NCBI GenBank assembly: GCA_035763085.1
Contig: DASUBV010000065.1
Location: 1-31,640, forward strand
DNA: 31,640 bases
Direction of reading: 5' to 3'
DNA from: DASUBV01 sp035763085
Lineage (GTDB): Bacteria; Actinomycetota; Actinomycetes; Streptosporangiales; Streptosporangiaceae
Shown: piece by piece, positions 7,963 to 15,570 of the stretch
Layout: each line of letters opens with the position of its first letter
Position numbering within the stretch: the first letter of the stretch is position 1
Notes under the pieces: generated by a model
The model's database searches: none
What the model saw: only the letters and a program-made list of their open reading frames with translations
Told to the model about the DNA's origin: nothing
Program-made: the position numbers and the translations under genes

Positions 7963-8954
7963 AGGTCGACCTCCGCTCCCAGGCCGCTGGCCCGCGCCGC
8001 CGCCACCGCGGCCTGCGCGGCGGCGAGATCCTCGATGGCCAGGCCGAGCGAGCGGAACACCGTCAGCTCGGCCGCGTCGCGCCGGCCCGGCGCTGTTCCC
8101 GCGAGCACCTCGCCCAGCTCGGCCCGGACGTGCTCCTCGCCGGCGATCAGGCCCTCGCGGATCGCCAGCGCGAACTCGCCGGCCTCCTGACGCAGCGACT
8201 CCCGGCTATCACAGAACAGAGCGCTGGCGGCCACCGTGGCCGTGTCCAGCTCGCGCGCGGCCGGGGTGCTCGCGCCGACGGCGTTGACGTGGGCCCCCGG
8301 CGCCAGCCACTCGCGGCGCAGCACCGGCTCGCGGGAGCTGGTCGCGGTGACGACGACGTCCGCTCCGTCGAGCGCTTCCTGCGCGCTGCCGGCCACCAGC
8401 GCCGCGGGGCCGCGGCCCGCGGCGGTGCCGGCCAGCTCGCGGGCGCGGTCCGGCCGCGGGGAGTAGAGCCGCACCTGCTCGAACTGGCCGTCGAGCGCCA
8501 GCGCCCGCAGGTGCGCGCGGGCCTGCGTGCCGGCGCCCAGGATGGCCAGGACCCGCGGTCGCGGCCCGGCCAGCGCGCGGGTCGCGACGGCGCTGACCGC
8601 CGCCGTCCGGACCTCGGTGACCGCGGCCGCGTTCAGGATCGCCGTCGGCCTCCCGGTCTGGCCGTCGAACAGGGTGACCAGCCCCTGATGCGCGTCCAGG
8701 CCGCGCCCGGGATTGGCCGGGATGATGCAGACCGCCTTCAGCCCGAATGCCGCGTCACCGCCTGGCTGCGGCCCGCGCCAGGCGGGCATCAGCCCCATGA
8801 ACCCGGCCGCCTGCGGCGCGGTCATGACCGACCGGAGCGGCTGGTAGCCGCCGCTGCGGGCGTGCTCGGCCAGCACGTCCGCCATCGCCGCCGCGCAGGC
8901 AGCGGGCGAGAGCGCGGCCAGCACGTCGCCGTGATTCAGCATGAGGACTCGCAT
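7959..8954 (-). CDS. Ornithine cyclodeaminase/mu-crystallin family protein (EutC-like)
   Basis: NAD(P)-dependent enzyme of the OCD/mu-crystallin family, whose members deaminate ornithine or reduce cyclic or linear imines such as iminosuccinate and pyrroline carboxylate. It has the substrate-loop lysine in FGLKAV (Lys73), the conserved TEVRTAAVSAVATR (Arg116) and the nucleotide-binding loop ILGAGTQA (138-145). Length (331 aa) is typical. The ATG at 8954 overlaps the upstream reductase stop as TGATG, and its own stop overlaps the dehydratase start. An ATG four codons further in is an alternative start. The pairing with an EutB-like gene suggests a joint step in amino acid derivative breakdown. 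Confidence 0.83.
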   Translation of the reverse strand: MRVLMLNHGDVLAALSPAACAAAMADVLAEHARSGGYQPLRSVMTAPQAAGFMGLMPAWRGPQPGGDAAFGLKAVCIIPANPGRGLDAHQGLVTLFDGQTGRPTAILNAAAVTEVRTAAVSAVATRALAGPRPRVLAILGAGTQARAHLRALALDGQFEQVRLYSPRPDRARELAGTAAGRGPAALVAGSAQEALDGADVVVTATSSREPVLRREWLAPGAHVNAVGASTPAARELDTATVAASALFCDSRESLRQEAGEFALAIREGLIAGEEHVRAELGEVLAGTAPGRRDAAELTVFRSLGLAIEDLAAAQAAVAAARASGLGAEVDL

Positions 8955-9913
8955 CAGGCCACCGCGCTTCCGATCGCGTCCAGTTCCTGCCTGGTCAGCG
9001 GGCGGGCGAGAGCCTCGCGGACCGGCGCCAGGTGCTCGGGGCGGCCGGGGCCGATCACGATCTGGGTCACCCGGTCATCAGCCAGCAGCCAGGCCAGCGC
9101 GAGGCCGGCCATCGACAGGCCGGCCGCGTGCGCCACCGTGTCCAGCCGGGCCAGGGCGGCGAAGGTCTTGTCCTGCAGGAATTCCTGGTAGGGCCCGGGT
9201 CGCTGGGTCATCCGCGAGCCCGCCGGGAACGGCTCGGACTGCCGGTACTTGCCGGTGAGCCAGCCGCCGGCCAGCGGGCTGAAGGCCTGGTAGGCGACCT
9301 GGCGCCGGGCGCAGAGCGGCAGCAGGTCCTGGCTGTCGCGGCGGGTCAGCAGGGAGTAGGAGTTCTGCACCGCCCGCGGGGCGCCGGCCGCCAGCCAGCC
9401 GGCGAGCTGCGCGGCGCTGAAGTTGCTCACGCCGTAGTCGCCGATGAGGCCCTCGTCCGCCGCTGCCGCGAAAGCGGCCACAGTCTCGGCCGCCGGCACG
9501 TCCGGGTCGAACTCGTGTGCCAGGTAGAGGTCCACCCGGTCGGCCCCGAGCCGGTCCAGGCTGGCGCGCAGCTGGCGGGTGATCCGCTCGGGCTGCAGCC
9601 CGGAGTCGGCGCCCGCGTGCACGGGGTTGTAGGTCTTGGTGGTCAGGCGCGGGCGGAGGCCGCGGGACCGGATCCAGGCGCCGATGGCGCTCTCGCTGCG
9701 TCCGCCGCCGTAGGCGTCAGCGGTGTCAAACGCGGTGATGCCGAGCTCCCAGGCGGCATCCATGAGCGCCAGCGCCTGGTCGTGCGTCAGTCCCTGGCCG
9801 AAGAACTCAGGTGCCGAGCCGACTCCGCCGAAGTTGCCGCAGCCCAGCACGAAACGGGAGATGGCCGTGCCCGGCGGGCTGGCCGGCTGCGCTGCCGCGG
9901 CACCCTCACTCAT
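8954..9913 (-). CDS. Aldo/keto reductase
   Basis: NADP(H)-dependent (beta/alpha)8-barrel oxidoreductase acting on an aldehyde, ketone or sugar. The catalytic tetrad is visible: Asp63 and Tyr68 in AFDTADAYGGG, Lys93 in TTKTY and His133 in LAHEFD. The C-terminal cofactor segment reads IVIGPGRPEHL. Length (319 aa) is typical of the YhdN/voltage-channel-beta-like AKRs. It heads a three-gene chain with the OCD-family and dehydratase genes, joined by one- and four-base overlaps, and has a good promoter 34 bases before its ATG at 9913. The SD is weak (GGTGAT). Within the operon it may reduce the carbonyl product of the dehydratase (inference). Confidence 0.87.
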   Translation of the reverse strand: MSEGAAAAQPASPPGTAISRFVLGCGNFGGVGSAPEFFGQGLTHDQALALMDAAWELGITAFDTADAYGGGRSESAIGAWIRSRGLRPRLTTKTYNPVHAGADSGLQPERITRQLRASLDRLGADRVDLYLAHEFDPDVPAAETVAAFAAAADEGLIGDYGVSNFSAAQLAGWLAAGAPRAVQNSYSLLTRRDSQDLLPLCARRQVAYQAFSPLAGGWLTGKYRQSEPFPAGSRMTQRPGPYQEFLQDKTFAALARLDTVAHAAGLSMAGLALAWLLADDRVTQIVIGPGRPEHLAPVREALARPLTRQELDAIGSAVA

Positions 9914-9946
9914 CTGCCGTGATCACCCGCAGTCGCCATCGGCGTC

Positions 9947-9975
9947 ATTAGACCAGATGCGGACGGGGCGGGCAA
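9947..9975 (-). promoter_or_regulatory. Promoter of the AKR-OCD-dehydratase operon
   Basis: On the - strand TTGCCC (9975-9970) and TCTAAT (9952-9947) are separated by exactly 17 bases, a good match to the vegetative actinomycete consensus. The predicted start would be near 9940, giving a leader of about 27 bases. The -35 box is embedded in the hairpin at 9968-9982. Confidence 0.5.
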
Positions 9976-9982
9976 TGCCCGC
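9968..9982 (-). terminator. Short GC hairpin after the BASS-like gene
   Basis: GCGGGC (9968-9973) and GCCCGC (9977-9982) form a six-bp stem with an AAT loop. It is the second of two hairpins downstream of the permease gene and overlaps the -35 box of the next operon. Confidence 0.4.
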
Positions 9983-9994
9983 GGCCAGGCCGGA

Positions 9995-10022
9995 GCCCGG
10001 CCATGCCGGCGCCTGGCCGGGC
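9995..10022 (-). terminator. Terminator hairpin of the BASS-like permease gene
   Basis: GCCCGGCCA (9995-10003) pairs perfectly with TGGCCGGGC (10014-10022), a nine-bp stem with a 10-base loop, 11 bases beyond the permease stop codon. No U-tract follows, but position and strength fit termination before the AKR promoter. Confidence 0.6.
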
Positions 10023-10033
10023 CGGGGGAGGGC

Positions 10034-10963
10034 TTACTGGCGTCGCGCCCGCCGCCGGGTGATGGCCGGCACCGCCGAGCCGGCCAGCAAGACCAGGACG
10101 CCGTAGGCACCGAGCGGCGCCGCGGCGGCCGGCCCGAACGCCGCGGCGGCGATCCCGGCTGCGATCGCGAAGTCCCGCAGGGCCGCCGGCAGCAGCACCG
10201 ACGTCGCCCGGGCAGGCTGCGTGCCGATGGCGAGCAGCCGTCCCAGAACTACTGAGCCCGCCAGGTAGCAGGCCAGCGCGGCGATCGCGCGGGCGTAGGC
10301 GGCGTCCAGGCGGATCTGGCTGGCCACCTGCCACAGCAGCACCAGCAGCGCGGCCACGGTGATCAGCCGGATGACGGCGTCAGCGGCCGGGCCCGGCGAC
10401 CAGGCGGCGCGCAGCGCGACCCCGGCCGCCAGCGGCAGCGCGACGATCAGCGCCAGGTGGCCGAGCAGCTCGGCGGCGGGCACGCTGGCCTGCGCGCCCA
10501 GCAGCGACAGGATCGGCCCGGCGGTCAGCACGGTGATGAGCGTGGACCCGGCCAGCAGCGCCGCGCACACCGCGGCCTCACCGCCGGCGATGACGCACAG
10601 CGCCACGGTGGCTACCTCGGCCGGGGCGACCCCGGCCGCCAGCATCCCCGGGCGCAGCACGGGGTCGCCGATCAGCTGGCTGGCCGCCCAGGCCAGGGCC
10701 GGCAGGGCCACGGTGCTGACGGCCAGCACGAGGGCGATCCGCCGTCCGGCCGACCGCGCGGCGGCCAGGTCACTGCGCCGCAGCGATACCCCGGTCGCGA
10801 AGACGAGCACGGCCAGCGCGATGTCAATCCCGTTACTGCCGGACATGGCGCGCCCGGGTGCCGGGGCAGCGACGCTGGCCACCGCGACGGCCAGGACGCC
10901 GGCCAGCAGGAAGCGCTCGGCCGCGGCCGCCGCGGTGACCAGCGCTGACCCGGGTTCGCACAC
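10034..10963 (-). CDS. Bile acid:sodium symporter (BASS/SBF)-like membrane protein
   Basis: Predicted multi-pass membrane transporter (309 aa, roughly 9-10 hydrophobic helices). The most telling stretch is around residues 110-150, GVAPAEVATVALCVIAGG, followed by EAAVCAALLAGSTLITVLTAGPIL. It matches the crossover region of SBF/BASS proteins, where (P)xxxSN...GD.ALS...ST hallmarks normally sit; here the Asn is absent and GGEAAV replaces GDxALS. Ion coupling may therefore differ. BASS proteins carry bile acids, pyruvate, pantothenate or other organic anions. The GTG at 10963 is used as start. It is flanked on both sides by hairpins and seems to be its own transcription unit next to the amino-compound genes. 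Confidence 0.7.
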   Translation of the reverse strand: MCEPGSALVTAAAAAERFLLAGVLAVAVASVAAPAPGRAMSGSNGIDIALAVLVFATGVSLRRSDLAAARSAGRRIALVLAVSTVALPALAWAASQLIGDPVLRPGMLAAGVAPAEVATVALCVIAGGEAAVCAALLAGSTLITVLTAGPILSLLGAQASVPAAELLGHLALIVALPLAAGVALRAAWSPGPAADAVIRLITVAALLVLLWQVASQIRLDAAYARAIAALACYLAGSVVLGRLLAIGTQPARATSVLLPAALRDFAIAAGIAAAAFGPAAAAPLGAYGVLVLLAGSAVPAITRRRARRQ

Positions 10964-11021
10964 GCCGCCTCCGGCCGGTGGGTGCGGGCTGCCTGAGCGG
11001 CAGCGGACCTGGCCACGCTAG

Positions 11022-11048
11022 CGGCCCGCGCCGGGCCGGGCGCGGCCG
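11022..11048 (-). terminator. Terminator hairpin after the glutaminyl cyclase operon
   Basis: The arm 11022-11032 and the arm 11039-11048 pair over 10 bp with one bulged C (11027) and a six-base loop GGGCCG. It starts six bases beyond the cyclotransferase stop codon and so probably ends the 15362-11055 operon. Confidence 0.5.
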
Positions 11049-11054
11049 GCGCGG

Positions 11055-11777
11055 TCAGCCCAGCAGCCACTCGGGGTGCTGGTGGCGGCCCGGCGCCAGC
11101 CGGACGTGGTACAGGCGGCGCCAGTACTTCCCGGTCAGCAGGAACTCGCCGGCGCCCGGCAGCGCCGTGATGCCATTGAGAATGGCCTGCGGATCGCGGT
11201 GGCGCTCCCGGATGGCCCGTGCGTCGACGATGTCGGTGACCTCGCCGGTGTCCGGGTCGATCCCGGCCAGGCAGGCCCGGCCGGCGATGTTGGCCCAGAT
11301 CCGCCCGGCCGCCCACGCCAGGTCGTTGAGCAGGGTGACCCGGCGGCCCGCGCAGCGGACCGCGATCAGGCCGTGCGGCTGCAGCGACCGGGGGTCGCGG
11401 AGGATGAGCTCGCTGGTGCCGTCGCTGGTCACCAGCTGGCCGCCGGCGGCGCAGATGCCCCAGCCCTCCCGGTTGTAGGGCACGGTGCCCAGCGGGGTCA
11501 GGCTCTGCGGGTCCCAGCGCAGCGCGACTTTCTCCTGGTAGGTGAGCTGCCACAGCTCCGTCCCGGCCCGGCAGATGCTCTCCCCGAACAGCTCGGGCGG
11601 CAGCGGCGCGGCCGCGGCGGGCCGCGGGTCGCCGAGCCGGTACTGCAGCAGCGCCGACTCGCCGTACAGGCCGGTGCTCTCCCAGACGGTGTCGCCGGTC
11701 ACGATCAGGCCCTGGGTGAAGCCGCGGCCGGGATGCGGCAGCCGCCGCACCACCTCCAGCCGGTGGAACCTCAGCAC
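11055..11777 (-). CDS. Glutaminyl-peptide cyclotransferase, plant/papaya type
   Basis: Predicted five-bladed beta-propeller enzyme that converts N-terminal glutamine to pyroglutamate (glutamine cyclotransferase family). Family motifs are clear: HPGRGFTQGL (15-24), ESTGLYGES (33-41), a QLTYQEK turn, EGWGIC, LVTSDGT, LLNDLAW and WANI. At 240 aa it is the length of the bare catalytic domain and lacks a signal peptide, so it would act in the cytoplasm or be exported by another route; many bacterial members are secreted. It is the last gene of the lipoprotein-protease-HExxH operon and follows that HExxH gene by 19 bases. N-terminal cyclisation could protect proteins or mark them after proteolysis (inference). 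Confidence 0.85.
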   Translation of the reverse strand: MLRFHRLEVVRRLPHPGRGFTQGLIVTGDTVWESTGLYGESALLQYRLGDPRPAAAAPLPPELFGESICRAGTELWQLTYQEKVALRWDPQSLTPLGTVPYNREGWGICAAGGQLVTSDGTSELILRDPRSLQPHGLIAVRCAGRRVTLLNDLAWAAGRIWANIAGRACLAGIDPDTGEVTDIVDARAIRERHRDPQAILNGITALPGAGEFLLTGKYWRRLYHVRLAPGRHQHPEWLLG

Positions 11778-11796
11778 GCGGCGCCGCCCGGCCGGG

Positions 11797-12234
11797 CTAG
11801 CGCGGCAGCCACCGGGCGAGGGCCGGCCGCAGCGGCTTGCTGGAGTACCCGCCGCCGGCCAGCCCGGCGCGGGTCTCGAAGATGTTCCGCGAGCCGAAGT
11901 CGCCCGTCAGCACCCACGACCCGGCGGCCGCGGCGAAGTAGAGCGGCAGCATGGCCAGGCCCGCGCACCAGGCGTACTGGGTCGCGTGCCGGGCCTCGTG
12001 CGCCAGCAGGGCGCCGCAGCCCGGCAGCGCGGCGCGCTCGGCGCGGGTCAGGATCACGTTGCCCATGGTGAAGGCGGGCGCGACCGGCACGGGCAGCCGG
12101 TACCGGACCCCGATCAGCAGGCCGTCGCGGCCGCGGGCCAGGCTGGCCCGCCCCGCGGCGGCCACCAGGATCCCGGCCAGGGTGGAGCCGTTGACGAGGT
12201 TGACCGCCATCCGGACCCGGTACCTGGCGCGCAC
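11797..12234 (-). CDS. Small membrane protein with HEARH zinc-peptidase-like motif
   Basis: A 145-residue protein not assigned to a named family here. It carries an HExxH motif, HEARH (79-83), followed after about 37 residues by NIFETRAG with Glu120, a possible third zinc ligand as in gluzincins. A hydrophobic segment at 91-109 would be a membrane helix. The region before HEARH (YRLPVPVAPAFTMGNVILT) could hold substrate-strand residues. The start is GTG at 12234, three bases after the AAA protease stop; an ATG eight codons in (12210) is an alternative. It sits between an FtsH-like protease and a glutaminyl cyclase, so a role in membrane proteolysis is plausible. It may also be an inactive scaffold. 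Confidence 0.7.
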   Translation of the reverse strand: MRARYRVRMAVNLVNGSTLAGILVAAAGRASLARGRDGLLIGVRYRLPVPVAPAFTMGNVILTRAERAALPGCGALLAHEARHATQYAWCAGLAMLPLYFAAAAGSWVLTGDFGSRNIFETRAGLAGGGYSSKPLRPALARWLPR

Positions 12235-12237
12235 CGC

Positions 12238-14697
12238 TCACGATCCGCGCACGGGCCCGCTGCCCGGTTCCGGCGCGTTCGCCGGCGTGGCGATGACGGC
12301 CTCGGGTACCCGGGCGGCCGGGGGCAGGGCGGGCATGACCAGGCGCAACTCGCTGTGCTCGCGGTGGGCAGTCATGGCGGCACGATGGTAGTCCTCCAGC
12401 TCGGCGGTGAAGCCCGGCTGGCCGTACTGGCGGCCGTCCACTAGCGGTCCCTGCGTCCGCTCGATGACCGCCACCACGTCCTCGCCGCTGAGGGTCTTGA
12501 AGGTCTCCAGGGCATGCGCCAGGCTCAGCACGTGGGCGCGGTTCTCGGTGAGCAGCGTCTCCACCCGCTGCAGCAGGTCGCCGAGCTTGTCCTCGATCCG
12601 GTCGGCCAGCGCCCGCCGCAGGTCGGCCTCGGGGTCCTGGCCCTTCTTGCGCCGGCCGGCCGCGCCGCCGCCGGGCGACCCGACCTCCAGCCGCTTGGCC
12701 GTGGAGTACGACGACACTGTCGTCCCCATGCCCCAGAAGCCCTCCATGAACGAGGCCACGGCGGTCGCGGACTCCAGGTCGCCGGACACCCCCGAGGAGC
12801 TGTCGTTGTCGAAGAACATCCGCTCCCCGGCCAGCGAGGCGAGCGATACCAGGATGTCGGTCTCGTACTCGCTGCGCCACCGGGTGAACTGGTCCTCGGG
12901 CGGGATGCTGGCCACCATGCCGAGGTAGTCGCTGCCCTTCTCGATGGTCGCGATGTCGATCTCCATGTGCTGGCGGCTGCGGTAGGCGATCAGCGCATGG
13001 CAGGCCTCGTGCACGGCCACAGCGTGGCGCTCGCGCTCGATGTACTCCACGTCCTCGGGCGGGCCGAGTTCCTTGAGCTGCTTGGCCCGGATGACGTCCG
13101 GCCAGGTGATGACGTCGCGGCCAGCCCGGATCGCGGTGATCAGGGCCTCGTTGACCAGGTCCTTGATAGTGGCGCCGGTCGCGTACGGGGTGATGGTGGC
13201 CAGCTTGTCGACCTGCTCACCGGTCAGCTCATGCCGGACCTTGCTCAGGTAGCCCTGGTAGGTGCGCACCCGCCCGGCCTTGGACGGGTAGCCGACCTTG
13301 TAGATCCGGTCGATACGGCCGGGCCGCAGCAGCGCCTCGTCCAGGGCCTCGGGCAGGTTGGTCGCCATCATGACCAGGATCCGGTACTTGGGCGGCGGCT
13401 TGGGCCGCATGCCCAGCGCCCGCCGGACGTACCGGTTGACCAGGCCGCGCGGCTTCTTCAGGCCGGAGATCTCGGTGAGCAGCGCCTCCAGTGTGCCCAT
13501 CCCGCCGCCGCCACCGCCGCCCATGCCCATGATCTGCTTGCTGCGCCGGGTGTCGGGCTCCTCGGTCTCGGCGGCATGCGCGGCGCTGTTCCGCAGCAGC
13601 CGCCACTGGATGTCGCGGGAGAGATAGGAGAAGCCGTGGCAGCCCGGCTGCAGCGGCGCGACCGCGGTCCCGCGCTGGCCCGGCGGGCCGCCCTGGGCCA
13701 GCGCGCCGCGCCGGCCCAGCGAGTCGGCCTCGTCGAAAAAGACGATCACCCCGCCGTACCGCAGCGCGAGCCGGCGCAGCTTGCGGAACAGCGACTTGAC
13801 CTTCAGGATCCCGACGCCCATGAACATGTTGATGAACGCGCCGGGGTCGACGAACACGTAGGGCTTGCCGGTCTCCCCGGCCACCGCCTCGGCCATCAGC
13901 GTCTTGCCGGTTCCCGGCGGGCCCCACAGCAGGATGCCGCCGGGCACGTAGCCGCCGCGCGACTCGATCAGGCCCGGGTCCTCCAGGAACAGGATGTTCT
14001 CCTTGACCCGCTCCAGGACGTGATCCTGGCCCCAGACGTCGGTGAACCGGGTCTTGATGTCGTCGGGGTAGTAGACGTCCACCCCGCCGCGGGACATGAA
14101 CCAGAACAGCGCGACGAACTGGATGACGACGAAGAACACCCCGGCCATGATCTGCAGCACGAACGGCAGGGCGTGCCACACCAGCGCCGGCGCCTGCAGC
14201 AGGGCCAGCACCGGGCTGGACTTCAGCAGCTTGCCGGCGATCACCGCGAGCACGGCGATCCAGAACACCCAGGTCAGCAGGCGCCAGAGCCGGAACCTGG
14301 TCCAGTCCGACAGGCGGCGGCGGGTGACCCGCTCGACCCCGCCGAAGATCCCGCGGACCCAGAACCGGTGATAGCCGCTCCAGTGCTCGCTGATCAGGAA
14401 GTGCAACTGGCGGATGAACTCCAGGCCGAACAGCGCGAATACCCAGGCGCCGGTCCGGACCTCGGTCCGGACCGCGTCGTCGAAGCTGACCAGCGGGTTG
14501 CCCGCCATCGATGACCACACCAGGACGAACCACAGCAGGGCCAGCAGCAGCAGGAACTTGATCCGGTCCCAGGCCGGCAGCGGCTTGCGGGTCGGCCGGT
14601 CGTCGTCGCGAGGCCGGCTGCCGGGCGGTGGCAGGCCCGCGGTGCCGCCCGCCGGCGGCCGGTCTGCGGAGTTGCGCATCGGCGGTGTGGCCATCAC
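12238..14697 (-). CDS. FtsH-like membrane AAA+ ATPase/M41 metalloprotease
   Basis: Membrane-bound ATP-dependent protease homologue (819 aa versus about 650 for FtsH). A Pro-rich cytoplasmic start precedes hydrophobic segments near 46-63, 84-95, 141-157 and 163-201. The AAA+ domain follows: Walker A GPPGTGKT (259-266), Walker B VIVFFDEAD (Asp322, Glu323) and the second region of homology ATNLPEALDEALLRPGRIDR with Arg458/Arg461/Arg464. An insertion of roughly 75 residues containing a GMGGGGGGGMG run separates Walker B from that region. The peptidase domain has HEACH (563-567; FtsH has HEAGH) and SGVSGDLESAT with Asp640 as probable third zinc ligand, so proteolysis looks intact. GTG at 14697 or ATG at 14694 both overlap the lipoprotein stop. 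It is a divergent paralogue, probably not the housekeeping FtsH. Confidence 0.85.
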   Translation of the reverse strand: MMATPPMRNSADRPPAGGTAGLPPPGSRPRDDDRPTRKPLPAWDRIKFLLLLALLWFVLVWSSMAGNPLVSFDDAVRTEVRTGAWVFALFGLEFIRQLHFLISEHWSGYHRFWVRGIFGGVERVTRRRLSDWTRFRLWRLLTWVFWIAVLAVIAGKLLKSSPVLALLQAPALVWHALPFVLQIMAGVFFVVIQFVALFWFMSRGGVDVYYPDDIKTRFTDVWGQDHVLERVKENILFLEDPGLIESRGGYVPGGILLWGPPGTGKTLMAEAVAGETGKPYVFVDPGAFINMFMGVGILKVKSLFRKLRRLALRYGGVIVFFDEADSLGRRGALAQGGPPGQRGTAVAPLQPGCHGFSYLSRDIQWRLLRNSAAHAAETEEPDTRRSKQIMGMGGGGGGGMGTLEALLTEISGLKKPRGLVNRYVRRALGMRPKPPPKYRILVMMATNLPEALDEALLRPGRIDRIYKVGYPSKAGRVRTYQGYLSKVRHELTGEQVDKLATITPYATGATIKDLVNEALITAIRAGRDVITWPDVIRAKQLKELGPPEDVEYIERERHAVAVHEACHALIAYRSRQHMEIDIATIEKGSDYLGMVASIPPEDQFTRWRSEYETDILVSLASLAGERMFFDNDSSSGVSGDLESATAVASFMEGFWGMGTTVSSYSTAKRLEVGSPGGGAAGRRKKGQDPEADLRRALADRIEDKLGDLLQRVETLLTENRAHVLSLAHALETFKTLSGEDVVAVIERTQGPLVDGRQYGQPGFTAELEDYHRAAMTAHREHSELRLVMPALPPAARVPEAVIATPANAPEPGSGPVRGS

Positions 14698-15362
14698 GGG
14701 TTCCTGACCGTGAATGACGACATGACGGTGTTGATCTTGCCCTGGTATTGCTGGTAGCAGGAATCCAGGCAGTGCACCATGAGCACGTAGACCTCGGTGG
14801 CATCGTTGTTGGTCAGGGCGACCTGGTCAAAGGTGTCGGTACTGCCGTCGGGGTAGGTGTAGCTGTAGGTGACGCGCACCCCGTGCACACCCTGGCCGGG
14901 GGTGACCACGTCATTGCGCAGCAGCTTGAAGCCGGTCAGGCCGAACCCGCCCTGGGTGGCCGCCTGCCGGGCCGCCGAGGTGACGGGCAGGAAGAAGTCG
15001 CGCAGCGTGTTGTAGGACATCGCGTTGCTCGTGGCCGAGTTCACCGGCTCGACGAGCGCGTACGCGAACGGCTGGCTGACGTGCGGGCTCAGCACGTTGG
15101 CCGCGGCCGGCGAGGTGCTGGCGTCGTACCCGACCGTCCAGACGCTGCTGGGCACCGCGGTGGTCTTCCCGCCGTTGATCGCCTTGGCCAGCGCGTCGCC
15201 GCTGATCTTGCTCCAGCCGAAGGGAACCTTGAAGTACGCGTGCGCGGAGGAGTCCGTAGCATAAGAAAACTGGGGCGCGCCGCATGCGGCCAGGCCAGCA
15301 GCCGTCAGCGCCCCGACGAACAGAGCCTTCGCCCGCCCGGCGGCCCGACCGGACCTGCTCAT
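14694..15362 (-). CDS. Putative lipoprotein, unknown function
   Basis: A secreted, lipid-anchored protein of 222 aa with no recognised family. After a basic N-terminus (MSRSGRAAGRAK) and hydrophobic core comes the lipobox LAAC with Cys27. The mature part has GWSKISGDALAKAI, a mid-region VSQPFAYALVEPVN, and a C-terminal VRVTYSYTYPDGSTDTFDQV that looks beta-rich and reminiscent of LpqN/Mog1-like surface lipoproteins. Two cysteines (HCLDSC) near the end could form a disulfide outside the cell. The ATG at 15362 is preferred over the GTG at 15377 because GGGGAG lies seven bases before it. It heads the operon and overlaps the protease gene, making it a candidate substrate adaptor or sensor (inference). 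Confidence 0.75.
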   Translation of the reverse strand: MSRSGRAAGRAKALFVGALTAAGLAACGAPQFSYATDSSAHAYFKVPFGWSKISGDALAKAINGGKTTAVPSSVWTVGYDASTSPAAANVLSPHVSQPFAYALVEPVNSATSNAMSYNTLRDFFLPVTSAARQAATQGGFGLTGFKLLRNDVVTPGQGVHGVRVTYSYTYPDGSTDTFDQVALTNNDATEVYVLMVHCLDSCYQQYQGKINTVMSSFTVRNP

Positions 15363-15570
15363 CGGTTCGCTCCCCACCTCGGGCGGTCAGTCCAGCACCC
15401 TGCCGATCCCGCCGTTACCGCGAGTATCGCTCGTGAGCGGGGCGTATGGATAGATACCGGCACGTCGGCTTGACATATGTAATACGTGATGACATGCCTG
15501 ATGGTTCGCCTGAGCCGCAAGGTCAGGCGGGCCGGGAAGAGCACGGGCTACTGAGAAAGGTAGGGATGCT
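15363..15570. promoter_or_regulatory. Divergent promoter region (lipoprotein operon / AhpD-like gene)
   Basis: These 208 bases separate divergent genes and become A+T-richer around 15415-15505. TTGACA occurs at 15470-15475 on the + strand, but no good -10 follows at 16-18 bases. An 8-bp palindrome ACATATGT (15473-15480) overlaps it and could be an operator. TATCTA, a -10-like box on the - strand, lies at 15457-15452 without a clear -35 partner. The exact starts cannot be fixed. Confidence 0.45.
15507..15529 (+). promoter_or_regulatory. Leader hairpin upstream of the AhpD-like gene
   Basis: CGCCTGA (15507-15513) pairs perfectly with TCAGGCG (15523-15529) around a nine-base loop. It lies about 40 bases before the ATG at 15571, in the presumed 5' leader, where it could be an operator or an mRNA structure. 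Confidence 0.4.

Noticed and set aside
12514..14514. Long + strand open frame of 666 codons opposite the AAA+ protease gene
   Set aside because: It is a high-G+C antisense shadow: its product is rich in Gln/Val/Leu/Arg/His without motifs, while the opposite strand has Walker A, Walker B, SRH and HExxH.
15470..15498. TTGACA as a + strand promoter for the AhpD-like gene
   Set aside because: No -10 match at 16-18 bases (CATGCC at 17); kept only as a mention in the intergenic entry.
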